From Gnetum montanum (lineage: Eukaryota > Streptophyta > Gnetopsida > Gnetales > Gnetaceae), in NCBI GenBank assembly GCA_015680685.1, contig MNCI01026937.1:841793-905792 (forward strand): a stretch of 64,000 nucleotides of DNA. The letters run 5' to 3'. Position 1 is the first letter of the stretch. Every line of letters starts with the position of its first letter. Position numbers and translations under genes: made by a program. Positions 10,630 through 22,559 of this stretch are shown here, one piece after another. The notes beneath the pieces were generated by a model, which saw only the letters and a list, made by a program, of their open reading frames with translations, had not been told where the DNA came from and did no database searches.

Positions 10630-13600
10630 TCACTTGTGCAAATGCTTCCTAATCTTTAAGAGATTAGGAAATGTGTATGGTCTGTTTCGCACAAGCTTGT
10701 ACTCCCCATCCCCTTCACTAACAATGTTAAATGGAAGTTCCCTCCATAGCATATCCCTCAATCCCTCATTGTTTTTTCCATCCTTCTTTGCTTCCTTAGG
10801 TTGCTTGAATTTGTGGCTTCCAGTTTCTTCTTGAAACTCCACTTCCAACCCTTGCTCTATGTCTACGTTGTTAACTGCTAGGAGAACTATGTTATTACCA
10901 TGGATGATAATTTCACCTTCCTTGTAAGGCAAGTGAATTTCTTGATGGATGGATAAAGACACAACTTGTAGTTGATCCAGATAAGGTCTTCCTAAGATAA
11001 GGTTGAATCCTAGTTTTTCTTTCACCACCAAGAAATCATTAGTTATGGGAAATTGCTCCATTTCCACAAATTTTAAGGAGATAGACCCCTTAACAAAAAC
11101 TCGTGATCCATTAAAGGAGTTGAGAGTCGATGTTGATGTATCTTGTCTTTGTTCTATCAAGCCTAAACATTCAACTATGGTATAAGGGATGACATTCTTT
11201 GTGGCCCCATCATCTACATGCACCTAATGCACTTTGTATTGTCCTACCCAAATCATTATGAAAAGAGGAGCCTTGGTCACTTTGCCACTTTGGGAAATGG
11301 TCTTGATTTTGCTATCACGAAACACTAGAAATGTTTACTTTATCTCCCTAGGTGAAGAAGGCATCATCACCATATAAATGAATTCAATGGAAGTCAACAT
11401 TTTATCTTGCTCTTTACGGTATGTAGTAGAAGTCATGACTAGGGCATATAGGCTCAAGGTTATATTATTCTATTTTAGAGACTACCTGACCTATTCCATC
11501 ATATTGAAAAATTCTTTGTTGTTGGTCATGGGCTTGTCATCCTTGTTATATTTTACTTTCTTCATGTGCCCCAAAATGCATACTTCATTTTTAGGTTGTT
11601 ATGGCTTCTTCTCTTTTCCTTTCCCTTGGGTTTTATATTCTTTCTATGGTTTGCTTGTTGAATCAACCTAGGTTGAAGAGGTCATCGGTATAGATGATAT
11701 TGGAGTGGACTTTGGTAGGTCCACTTCCTTCCATGCCTTGGCTTGCTTATCAGTTTTGTTATTTGGCTTTTGTGCAGGCTTCTTCCTTTACTTAGTTGAG
11801 GCCATTTGGTTATCATTAAATGTTTTTAAGGAAGAGGTCATTGCATTGGCCACCATGGAAGATTGTTGTATGATTGTGTAGCTAGACTTAGTTTTAGTAG
11901 GAGGTGGAGGAACCCTAATGAAAAAAGTCTCCTTGGAAGACATTAGTGATGGCACCCTTACAAAAAAAGGAACTTAAACTAGTAGAAGTTGAAGGCCACC
12001 TTTCATTGAAAGGAGTTACTTGAATCACAAAAAATTCCATCATAAGCCTTAGGTCATCATTAACATCGAACACAACTATTTTATATTGGCTATTATTGGC
12101 ATTCAAGAGTTCTTTGTACACATGCATTGACTAATTCTAAGGTTGAACTAGGTTAGAAGTGTTATGAACTAGCTCACCCTTATCTATCATCTTTTGCAGG
12201 TCATTCTTTAATGCAAGGAAAAAGTTAGTGTCGTGACCTAGTAATTGATGATAGTGGAGAAAGTCATCAAGATTGAAATAGTTGGGTACTTGAGGATCAT
12301 CCTTGGTTGCTCGAGTGAGATATTTGGCTATTTCACATAGCTTTTCATGCCTATTTCATGCATTTTCCATCATCTATTTGTATTGGATTCCCCACTCTTT
12401 AATACATAGTCTAAAATTTTAGATGGCTTTAGATGTAACCTAGTGTATTTGGTTTGGTATTTTTGCTCAAAGTTGGATCTCAAAGTAGTCGATGCCATGG
12501 TCTTAGATGTTGAGGGTTGGTTGTTATTATTGTTAGTAGGGGCCCTAGGTTGGTTGGTTGTTGGCCCTTGATTGGTTGTTTTGCTCTCTTTGGATACAAT
12601 GGCCACTACCATGTTTTTCTACCTCCCCCTCTCCTTATCCTTTCATGTATGTTGGTTTTTATACGTCATGTAGGCAAGGTCATGACTAGCGTCCATGACA
12701 TCCTCTATGTTCTTTTTATGGGAGAAGGTATGACTTAGTGATCTCAGGTCTAGGTAGTACAACTTTAACTTGATGAAATCGTTAACTATCATCTTGAATA
12801 TAGATAAAAGGTGAGTTTCAGCTATAGGTACTAGTATCTCATTGAGCAAACCATTCCATCATTGGATGAAATTTTGCACTAGTTCAAGAGGTCCTTGCTT
12901 CACCTTCATCAGCTCATCAAGAGTGGTATTAAGCTTCAAGTTATACTTGAAGAATTTAATGAATTGTGATATCAAGTCTTCTAAAGGGGATATGGATCCT
13001 CTTGGTAGGGTATAGTACTAGTCAAGGGTCTTCCCCATAAGGGACATAAGGAATATTCTTGTTATTATGTGTAACCAAGCTTATAATAACAAGCACTTAG
13101 AGTGAAAGGTTATAAGATGAGAGTTGGTATCACCTTCATCATTGTACTTCATAAACTATAGTATGGGGACACTAGGGGGAAGAGTTAGAGGTGGGATTGT
13201 AGGATTGATGAGATCATCTTGACAGAAATCCATGATCTTCAACATCTAAAATGTAGAGGCTTTAAGCCTCTTTAACCTTTTAGTTAGGCCTTTGATCATC
13301 TAAAAGGCTTAATCTAGGCCCTGAGGTGTCCCTCTCAGTTGTGGGTCTATAGGAATGGCTATGGTATTTTTTGAGAGTCTTGTGGCCTTACTATCAATTG
13401 TGGCACCAAGGGAGAGGTTGTGTCATCATAGTGGCTAGTGGGCTAAACAAAGAGAAAGATGTTTATGTCAGTATCTAAGGTGAAAATGGGACAAAAGGGG
13501 TAAGAAACCCCTAGGTTACTTGGGGTCCCATGGTGGGCTCCATTTGATAGGTAAGAGGGTTAGTGGTAGTCACAACCATCAATTATGGTTGCACGTACTA

Positions 13601-14234
13601 AGGCTATGTGGCAAAAGGCATGGAAAAATGAAAGGTTGTTTACTAACACTAATTGTGTTTGGTGCACTGTGATGAGGGGTGTGGGTCCAAACATGGTTGG
13701 GTAAGGGGAACACGAAGGTTGAGGTACATACCCCATGGAAGAGGTAAGGGAAGTTGAGGTGGGCAAGGTGGCTTTAGGAGTTTCTTATTTGAAAAGGCCA
13801 CCTATAATGTTCTCATGTTCAAACTTGGCTCCAAACTCATCCTCTTCCTCATGTTGCTCATTTAAGCTAACTTTCCCATCTTACTCATCCATCTCAATTA
13901 ATTCAGATAGGATGTGCACATAGGTGTTGATGAGGGGAATTTGGTCATATAGGAAAGGAATATACTTCTTCCCATCACAATGTATGAGTTCATACTCCCT
14001 CTTGGCTTTTACTTTAATTTATGAAATCAACATGGCAATCTTAATATTGGCACAAATGACATTGTAATGATCTTTATTTATGACTGAGAACTCAAGACTT
14101 CACCCCCTAAGTCTCAAGGATTACCTACACTTGACCACAGTAAGGTCTTTTGGGTCATACACCCTAATAGCATGTTGGCTACACCTGGTGTCAGTAAAGT
14201 TGAAAGGTAGGACGATCGACTATTGAAAAGACAT
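10630..14234 (-). pseudogene. Tat-type Ty3/gypsy gag-protease remnant
   Basis: Reading leftwards from a Met codon at 14234-14232, the frame resembles the gag of the Tat lineage. The capsid-like segment lies at about 13050-12850, with a typical hydrophobic, Trp-poor 'SLMGKTLD.YYTLPRG' stretch followed by 'LISQFIKFFKYN'. The zinc-knuckle region near 12250-12180 reads 'LHYHQLLGHDT' and has lost its cysteines. An open 197-codon frame at 11223-10630 is the retropepsin domain: active site DDGAT, then a flap-like FNGSRVFVKG and the conserved LILGRPYL. No stop occurs in this last part, whereas gag has many, mostly TAG. Pol is absent downstream. The product would build the particle and cleave the polyprotein. 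Lineage call rests on motif memory, not a search. Confidence 0.75.
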
Positions 14235-15469
14235 GTTGAAAAGGTTGAAAGGTGGCTTGATAAAGATGGTTAACTAATAAAGGAAACAAAAATTCTAGCA
14301 AATGGAATTTTCAAATTACCAAAAGGGTTATGGCTAAGAAAGATTATAGGTTGCAAAGGGGTAAGTGATTGTCAAAGGGGATATACACCTTTACTTAGAA
14401 AAATGCAAAAAATTAGGTACCAAACCCCAACAATGCTAGGCTTACTAGTAAAACCAACACTAGAAATGAAAAAGGGGGAAGAAGGAGGGTAAGATGAAAA
14501 ATGTTATGCCTCTCTTCAAAACATTGGATTAAGAGGGTTTACTTTTTGCAAGTTTGGTTTTGGCTAAAAACAAAATTGAAACTTTGATTTTTTCAAAGAT
14601 ATGGGTTTTAGTAGATTGCCAACATTAATCTTACTAGAAAATTTTCACAATAAGGGGGAATAGGAGTTTGGGTGATGAAAGCACCATTACTAGGCTAGTT
14701 GGAAACTTTTTACAATAAAAGGAACAAATATTTTAATAGGACACCAACATTTTCTTTCAAATTTCCAACAACAGTTGTGAAATTTTTCAAAACCCAATTT
14801 ACCTATAGCCTCCATGTTGGGTTTTGGTGATAGGGGGTATGGGTTTTAGTGTTGGCTTTGTAGCAAATAGATGTGTTAATAAAATTTTCAAAAAAAGAAC
14901 ATATCGAAGGTTTTTAAAATGCTAAGTAATGTTATTAATCTAGTCATAGGTTTGGATGTAGAATTTGGATGGAGGTTTAGGCCCTCCTGCTAGCACTAGA
15001 AAACTATAGTGACTAGAAATCTTGGTTGTTGGAAAACCAAAACTTTCTAGGCATAGAGTAGTTTTAACCTAAGATCCCAAGGATCTTTGCAAAAAAAAAA
15101 AAGAAGAAGAAGATTTGAGGTGCCCTGGATAGTTTGGCAGATCACCTAGGGACTTAGAAAATGTAAAGCAAGGGATAACAAAAATGAAAATGCAATGCAA
15201 ATCTAAGAAAATATATGCATAGAAATATAGAAAATAAATACAAATTTCACAACAAAATGAAACTTTAAACTTTATTACAAAAATAAAGAAAGAATCTAGA
15301 AATGTGTACAAGATGTGCCCAAGGTAGCAAGCAGGTTCACTTTGAAGAAGGTTTAGAGTCCATTGAAACTAGTGGCTTTAAATGCCACAATATGCTCCAT
15401 GATCTAGTGGTTCCACAACTTTCAATGTTATCAAAACTTATTGTTCTCCTTCATAGATTTATAGCATTG
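14235..15469 (-). other. Leader or LTR region of the Tat-type gag-protease element
   Basis: No coding frame upstream of the gag start on the - strand. It holds the inverted-repeat partner at 14940-15250 and ends at the target site of element A (GTGAT, 15470-15474). The original sequence resumes at 21418 on the other side of A, so this region and 21418-22500 were once continuous. LTR ends were not identified. Confidence 0.4.
14940..15250 (-). repeat. Inverted partner of 2130-2395
   Basis: Its reverse complement matches 2130-2395, including the stretch TCCCTAGGTGATCTGCCAAA and, further in, AACAACCAAGATTTCTAGTC. On the - strand it lies upstream of the gag start, as an LTR or promoter would. A run of twelve A residues (15092 onward) corresponds to the T-rich tract of the left copy. 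Confidence 0.6.
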
Positions 15470-15474
15470 GTGAT

Positions 15475-16269
15475 TGATGAGCCGCGATATCGCGTCAACC
15501 CCTGCGATATTGTAGCTCGTTGCCAGTTCTATAAATAAGAGGTGGCTTTCCCTATTTTCTCCATCTAGATTTAGACCCTTAGGCAAACTATAGTAGTTTT
15601 ACCATTCCAAAGTTAGAATAATTTCCATGTGCCCGTAATAGGAGTCTTAAAGTGAATGGATCTTTATTCAAGAAAATTGTACCTAAGCAAACATTTGTGT
15701 ACGGTAATAAAGAAGAAATTTTTGATAAACCTTGCAGCATGTGGACTAAGCTAAATAGGAATTAATTATTGTTAAATGTGTAAATGCTTTCCTAGATAAT
15801 TAATCTCTCTTCACCCTTATCTCCTAGTAACACGGAATGAGTACGACTTAATCACGAGCATTTAAGTGTGACTACTTGGTAACCCAGTAGCAAACTTAAT
15901 CCATGCACTTGGTAATCCCAGTGGTAGTCATGCATGAAGTTCAGGATGTGTATGAATGATTAAAGGAACGGATGCTCATCGCACTTAGGCTAACTTAAAT
16001 TCTCTCTCACCCTCTCTCTCTTAGCTTAGTTAATATTATCTTCCATTGTCTTCAGGAGTAGCATTAGCATAGAAACACATCATACACCTCACTCTAGACT
16101 AAACCATATGTGACAAAGTTAATACTAGTCTAGGTGAAAAGACAGCAAACTATGACCTAAGGATAACTGTCTAGATACCACAACTAGTCTGTTTGTGGAG
16201 TTTGACCGGATCGCATGTGTAATGCTCATATTCATATGGTTGAGTGTAGGGGTACCTCGCCACTCATCA
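15475..16269 (+). repeat. 5' LTR of element A
   Basis: 795 bp, starts TGATGAGCC and ends ACTCATCA. The TATA-like TATAAATA lies at 15530-15537, only about 55 bp from the LTR start, so U3 is very short. The tip carries a GCGATATCGC palindrome and a degenerate second copy. An AATAAAG near 15705 could be the polyadenylation signal. Two TTGGTAAYCCCAGT-like words occur in the distal half. Confidence 0.92.
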
Positions 16270-16288
16270 TTGGCACCGTTGTTGGGAA
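16270..16288 (+). promoter_or_regulatory. Primer-binding site of element A (tRNA-Asp-like)
   Basis: TTGGCACCGTTGTTGGGAA directly follows the LTR. It resembles the TGGCGCCGTTGCCGGGGA type used by Athila elements, complementary to the 3' end of plant tRNA-Asp, with several transitions. Confidence 0.7.
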
Positions 16289-16410
16289 TGGTGATAGTTA
16301 TCTAGATTAGTTATATCATACAAGGTCGTTGTATAGGAATTAACAATATATCTTTTAGGAAGAAATCATTATAGAAAGTTACATATAAATTTACACACAA
16401 TTGCACAACA

Positions 16411-18717
16411 ATGCCCCTCCTACAAGACTATGAAAATGCCATGCCTAGTGAGGAAATTCATTGGAGAACCAATAGAATTTATGATGAAGATGAATTTTGG
16501 AGTACTCAACCTTATGCAGGAGTCCCCTTCATTTATGAAAACTCCAATGATACTCAAAGACTCTCGTCATCCAACTATGACACCTCTAGTAATGATGAGA
16601 CATCCCATAGAACGAGGAGGCCCGAAAGGCCTAGGACCTTCTCAATAACTAACAAGAACTTACTTGGGGATGATTGGAAGACTTACAAAAGTCATAACAA
16701 GTTTTACAGCTCCTTCTCTTCCTCTACTCCTTCAACATCAGATTGTGACATGGATGACTATCTTTCAAGAGATCAGCATAGAACTAAAAATCGAGCTCAT
16801 AAAGAAAATCAAGAACGCCAAAATAAACGAAGGCAACATTATTCCAACATATGAAAGAATAACCTACCTTATGACAATGAACCCCTACTAGCCACTACAA
16901 GCCTAACAAAAATACAAGAGGTTGTTCGAATCTCATGTAGGCATCGTAAAAAGAGCTATCTACCCAGGCTCGATTTAAACAAATTTTTCAATTTTTCAAG
17001 AGGCTATGATTCAGATCTGCAACATCATTTACAAGCCTTCTACAATGCCTATACATGGAACAATATTGATAATGGATGGAAAAAACTTAAGCTCTTTCCT
17101 ATGACACTCATTGGGCAAGCAAAAGTGTGGTATAGATCGTTGGAACTGAATTCAATATGATGTTGGTCAACAATGGTAGAAATCTTTAATGAAAGATATC
17201 AAACCTATGCAAGAGTGTTAGCCTTGAGGAGACAAATCCAAGAATGGAAACAAGCACAGCATGAACCCTTGGACATGGCCTTAGAAAGATATTATGCATT
17301 GTTAAACAACTGCCTAGGCCATGGGTTCTCTGAGGAGAGGCTAATGTACCATGTCATAGATGAGCTCCATAATGAAACAAGGGAGACCCTAGGGATGTAC
17401 GCCCAAGGTTAACTATATGAGTTATAAATCCATCAACTTCAAGAGCTTATTAAGCAGGTGGAAAAAGAAGAAGAAGAACTAGCCAAATCAGAGAATGATG
17501 AAAGTTCTCAAAAGAACCAAAATCTCAACTTAACAAGGGTCCATGATCATAAAGAGGAGAAATCCACTCACTTCAGGGAGGTGGGATCATCTTTGCCAAT
17601 CCTACAATCACTAGATGAAATTGAGGCAAAGGTCAATAAGATGGTGGACTGGGTACATAAAAACTATGGAGAATATGCCAACATTATTAGAGGAAGAGTT
17701 ATGCCAAATCGAGAAATAGGACAAGGCACCAGGTAATAATTGAAACAAAGGGTAGAAGATAATAAGAATAAGAACTCAACTTCTAATTTTTCATATCAAT
17801 GTAATGTTTGTTTGTACGATCACCCCAAAGGTTAATGCCCAGGTTTGTCACATTTACATGAGCATTGGGGAGGAATGTTACATCCAGATTTCATATAGAA
17901 ATATAAGGTTCAACCACAATGGCAAAAACCTCAGTCGTGGGGGAGGCCATCGCCAACTAGACCATACCCTTCATATGTCCCAACACCAAATGCCTATTAT
18001 GTTCAACACCCTGTTTCTCCAAAAAGATCAACAACCTCTACCTCACCTCATCGTTATCATTCTCCCAAGTACTATCCACCCATGTCATCTCCAACAAGAT
18101 CACCACCTCAAGTGCCTTACACTTCTCCTCAACCTCAATATTCTCTCATACTTCACCCCCTCCTACATCACCATCAGCTATACCAGAAGATTTTGCACCA
18201 CAACACCAACCTGCAAATGTTACTTGTGCTGCTACTCCCAATAGTAGTGGAGGTCCTTCACAACATTGAAAATGTCCCTTCTTTAGACATGACCATCGAA
18301 AGGGATACCATAGTTCAGAAACCACTACATCTGCCAACTCAGCACAAATCCAACACTGTGATGCATCTTCCTCTTCAAACACAACGCCTCATGTTACCTT
18401 ATCAAGGCCACCACTTGACACTCCAACAACCATACAACCCAATGAATATAACTATGGAGGGCAACATCCTGATCCTTGCATATCATCCAACAATCCCAAT
18501 TATCATAGTGGGTGAACTCGTTATCCAGAAACTACATCTTATAAATTTCCCCACTATGCTTACTATAATCAAGTGTGTGAACCCCGATGGGGTAAGTATG
18601 ACCAGGTCCCAATATTTCCAACATGCAAGGATCCTAACCTTCTATTTATTAATTCTAGTCATGCTCAACAGTTTAGTTATGGGGGATATCCCCCATTTTA
18701 ATAACAAGAAAGATTAA
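16411..18717 (+). pseudogene. Athila-type gag of element A
   Basis: Starts at the first Met after the leader (16411). The first 147 codons are a Ser/Arg/Asp-rich, probably disordered N-terminus. The capsid-type Retrotrans_gag domain spans about 17020-17410 with LKLFPMTL, VWYRSLEL, a WSTMVEIFNERYQ segment and ALERYYALLNNC, as in Athila gag. A Glu/Lys-rich stretch (17455-17530) follows. A zinc-knuckle remnant near 17800 has CNVC, a following YDHPKG, and a TAG just before the final Cys. From about 17940 the product is rich in Pro, Tyr, His and Ser. TAG, TGA and frameshifts interrupt it (for example 16852, 17158, 17411). No aspartic protease follows, unlike element B. Packaging of its own RNA is the expected former role. 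Confidence 0.85.
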
Positions 18718-20219
18718 CAAATATTTTTCATTTTCTTTAATTTTACATTTTTTATTTTACAAATTTCTTTAACTTTTCTTGTTTTTGTTTTGCAACATCG
18801 TTCATACTTTTTCATTTAATTGTGTGTGTGTGTTTACTTATTTTTAGATTCATCACCTAATAAGTGCTCCTGATGATGGTATGAATTGTATTCTATTGGT
18901 TGCTAATGTTTGGTTTTTACCTTTGAGTTATAATGTTGATACTAAGGTATGGTTCTTTTGATATAATAGGAAATGATTCCACATCATCCATGCATCTATG
19001 AATTTCTATGGTCTTTCTTGGCTTGGAACTATACAGTCCCTTTCTTCAGAAAATAATAGAACTATCAATGAATCGGTGACTGGGCATTTCTCAAACTAAG
19101 GAAGGACTCAAGGACTGAAAAGGGTGTGACTTCAAGGGGAATTGATGCATTTGTCTCAGCCATTCTCTTGGGTGCTTGGATGTTTTCTTCTTGAGTTTTT
19201 CTTATTGTTCCGATGTTACCCCATTATCGAGAAGCTAAGTGGATAAAAATAAAAATAATAAGTCTTTGCATGATGTGGTTCTCACACAAAAATGAAAAAA
19301 AAGACCGGTGGGAATTCAAAGCACACCTCTTAGATGAAATAATCACTTGGGCTACAAGCACTAGTTATGGAACTAAACAAACATGTTCCCTCTAACTAAG
19401 GCCCTTTCTCGCTTCCTACGTTTTCCTTTTTTTCGTTTCGTCGAAATGGTGGTGACTCTTTGTGGAGGCATTCTTGTTACTTTAAGTGCATGGCTTAGCC
19501 AAATGTATTAATGCGAAGTCATTGGATGTGGTTTGTTTGAGGCTGGATTTGGAATGAGATCTACTAAGTCACCTTAACCATTAATACACAAGGGGCTGTA
19601 CATCACCTTATTCTTGAGATTCCATTCCATCCTCTTCTTTCCATTCTTCTTTCTCCATTTTTCACCTCATTTCCAGTTGTATCAGTAGTTCATATTTTGG
19701 TTGATGCATTGTTTTATTTTTGGTAAAATCTTGTGGTTAAGATTTTAACTCTTGTTCCCAAATGACATTTCTAGAGCCTACAGACTCTTTAAATATGGGA
19801 TTGTTAGGGCATTAAGGGCATAAGCCTGCTTTGGGGAGGAACCACTGGCATTCCTATTTGGTGCATCAGTTAAATTCTTTCCCTTAAACATTTTCTCAAT
19901 CAACATTTATTTTGTTCATTTCCATCCCTGACATCCATTTTATTGGCATGGCCATTATTTCTTTTTCTCCATCTTTCTTATTCCTTCTCTTTTTCCATTC
20001 TATCACTATCAGAGGTTTGCTCTTAGTCATGGGGGTCCTGGTCCAATTTTTTTGATTTTCTCTTAAACCCCTACACCTTTGGTAGTCACCAGTATTACAT
20101 CTCTAGATCTACATTAGCCATATCACAACTCAACCAATGGACCTTACACTCAGGCAAGGTATCAGCTGCATTGTGATTCATTTACCCTTGCTAATATAAG
20201 ACTGTGTTGTATGTGCAGA
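18718..20219 (+). other. 3' untranslated region of element A
   Basis: No long frame. The stretch is shared in order with element B (38500-40068) and partly with C (47350-48250): a T-rich start, a short TG microsatellite (18822-18834), a TGCTAATGTTTGGTTTTTACC word, a conserved block on the change from 5'-GAAGGACTCAAG to TTGATGCATTTGT, and a block with GGGGAGGA before a CCACTGGCATTCC-like word. Its conservation among three elements suggests a cis role such as RNA packaging, but this is inference. Confidence 0.6.
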
Positions 20220-20445
20220 TGGCAATCATACACCAGTGGATTGGATCTAGAGGGAACACTTGGAATGGACCGGTGCTGGAGCAGTTGTGCAAGGAACAAG
20301 ATTGATGACATGCTTATGGATGGACAATGAAAGGTGCAATCTTGGCATCAGTAGTAATAGACTTCTTCTTTTCTTTTTTTCTCTTTCTCTCTCTTCTCTC
20401 TTTTCTCCTAGCTTCCAAATAAGGTTGGATGTCAAATGTTTATAG
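20220..20445 (+). pseudogene. Small 3' ORF shared with element B, frameshifted here
   Basis: A Met codon follows the splice-acceptor-like TGTATGTGCAG at 20219. The sequence aligns with a 61-codon ORF in B (40069-40254) that also follows a TGTATGTGTAG. Shared residues after the frame change include EW, QG.R, and MDNE. In A the first frame closes early and the homologous part continues in the frame starting at 20260. Function unknown. Confidence 0.45.
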
Positions 20446-20609
20446 TGTTCACTCTTGTTGTCATGAACACTAATTTTTCATGTATTGTAATGATGATCCG
20501 TTCACATGTCACCCCATTCACCATTAGTATCATTCAATTCAATAATCCCATACCTTCCCAATATTTTGTAAGGAACTCGAGGATGAGCTTTCATTCAGTC
20601 ATGGGAATA

Positions 20610-21412
20610 TGATGAGCTGTGATATTGCATACACAATATCACATCTGCGATATCGCAGCCCGTCGCTAGTTCTATAAATAAGAGGTGGCTTTCCCTATTT
20701 TCTCCATCTAGATTTAGATCCTTAGCCAAACTATAGCCATTTTACCATTCCAGAGTTAAAATAATTTCCATGTGCCCGTAGTAGGAGTCTTAAAGTGAAC
20801 GGATCTTTATTTGAGCAAATTTTACCTGAGCACATATTTGTGTACAGCAATAAAGATGAACTTTATGATAAACCTTGCAGCATGTGGACTATGCTAAATA
20901 GGAATTAATTATTATTAAATGTTTAAATGCTTTTCTAGATAATTAATCTCTCTTCACCCTTATCTCCTAGTAACACGGAATGAGTATGACTTAATCACGA
21001 GCATTTAAGTGTGACTACTTGATAACCCAGTAGCATACTTAAGCCATGTACTTGGTAATCCCAGTGGCAGTTGTGCATGAAGTTCAGGATGTGTATGGAT
21101 GATTAAAGGAACAGATGCTCATTGCACTTAGGCTAGCTTAGATTCTCTCTCACCCTCTCTCTCTTAGCTTAGTTAACATTATTTTCCATTGTCTTCAGGA
21201 GTAGCATTAGCATAGAAACACATCATACACCTCACTCTAGACTAAACCATATATGAAAAAGTTAATACTAGTCTAGGTGGGAAGACAGTGAACTACGACC
21301 TAAGGATAACTGTCTAGATACCACAACTAGTCCATCTACGGAGTTCAACTGGATTGCACATGTAACGCTCGTATTAATATGGTTGAGTGTAGGGGTACCT
21401 TGCTACTCATCA
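20610..21412 (+). repeat. 3' LTR of element A
   Basis: 803 bp, TGATGAGCT...CTCATCA, preceded by the purine-rich CATGGGAATA. Differs from the 5' copy mainly by transitions and by the number of GATATC-type palindromes at the tip (three here). Confidence 0.92.
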
Positions 21413-21417
21413 GTGAT

Positions 21418-22500
21418 GTAGGGGGGATGAGATATGTAGGGGGTTTTGGCTAGTAAGAAGAGCAATTCTATGAGTCTCAAAGTCCAAGATTCTCAGTGTT
21501 AGTACCAAAGGTCACACAATCTCAAGGGGATGCAATAATGGCTATGATGGTTGGGGGTTCCATGCTAGGGATGATTCAAGGCTTTGTGTTTGCAAGTTCT
21601 CTCAATCTCTTGAATGCAAAAATATGGTCAAAAATGCAAAAGAGTGGAACCTCTCTATGGTGTTGGGGCTTGATTTTTATAGGTCTTAGGCCATGAATTT
21701 GGCTAGAAATTTCTATCTAATTGTTGAAAATTTTTGCCACATATAGGTGTTGTAGGTGTACAAATTTAGCCTAGATAGTATGTATGATAAGCTTTGATAC
21801 CTCCATGGCATGAAAACCATTCTATTTACTAAAAGTAGTAAATGGAAATTTCACCCATGTTGGGCCTTCCAATAATAATGCTAAAGTGTAGGATCAATAT
21901 TGGAGCTAGAGCAATACTAAAATTCCAGGCCATGCTAAGGCAACACTGAGGGAAAGGTGTAACACTAGGGGTGAGGGAGTTATACCATCCAACACTAGGC
22001 AAGGGGAGGTTATACTCCACCACCCCCCACCCCCACCCCCCACAGGTGTTTCCAACGTAGTAAATGTTATACCTTGCATAAAACCCATCAAAATACCATT
22101 TTTGGCAATCCAAAAGGAATTTTTAACCCCACAAGCCTAAATATAGACATGATATGACTTTTTTCACTTGGGGGTTGAGGCTTTGACCACTTATGAGGCA
22201 TTTTTCAACCCCAAAAGCTAAGATATGTGAAATTGCAACTCTTGGCATGTAATGTTCACATTTTACAATGAATTTTAGCCTCAAATTTCATGGGGTGAGG
22301 GTTACAATGTAAAGAATGTCATAACATGCATTTTTTATGGTGTTTTGTTTGCTAGGCTATAACGAATGTTAGTTGTTAGCCTTGTAGTTTGATAAACAAA
22401 TGATGTATGACTCCTTTAGTGGAGAGCTATGAGGTTTACATTCTAGCCTAAAAGCTAAAATGATGTTTCTAGTCTCCAAAGGATCTTAGAAATCTTGAAT
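21418..22500 (-). other. Continuation of the sequence interrupted by element A
   Basis: Non-coding. Contains several short words of the TAGTGTT/CATGCTA type at 21870-22010 and a C-rich run near 22020-22040. It once joined 15469 directly. Probably LTR or leader of the left Tat-type element or 3' region of the Tat-type gag to its right; no TG...CA ends were found. Confidence 0.35.
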
Positions 22501-22559
22501 TTTCTAATTATGAAGATGCATAGTAGATGGTTCATTCTCTAATACTATCTTATGCTTAT

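Larger units (their letters stand above)
15475..21412 (+). mobile_element. Element A: non-autonomous, gag-only Athila-type LTR retrotransposon
   Basis: Complete element of about 5.9 kb bounded by LTRs with TG...CA ends and a perfect 5-bp TSD, GTGAT (15470-15474 and 21413-21417). Order: 5' LTR, primer site, gag with Pro/Tyr-rich tail, a long 3' untranslated region, a small ORF, polypurine tract just before 20610, 3' LTR. Protease, reverse transcriptase and integrase are all missing, so its movement must have depended on proteins from a partner such as element C. The LTR copies differ at many sites, roughly one base in ten or slightly fewer by eye, so the insertion is old. It landed in the upstream region of the Tat-type element to its left. 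Confidence 0.9.

Noticed and set aside
2130-15250. A large DNA transposon with terminal inverted repeats
   Set aside because: The region holds a retroviral-type gag and protease, the inverted segments are not at sharp ends, and no flanking target duplication was found.
18082-18717. 211-codon open frame in element A
   Set aside because: It overlaps the Pro/Tyr-rich gag tail in another phase; the tail frame is the one that parallels element B.
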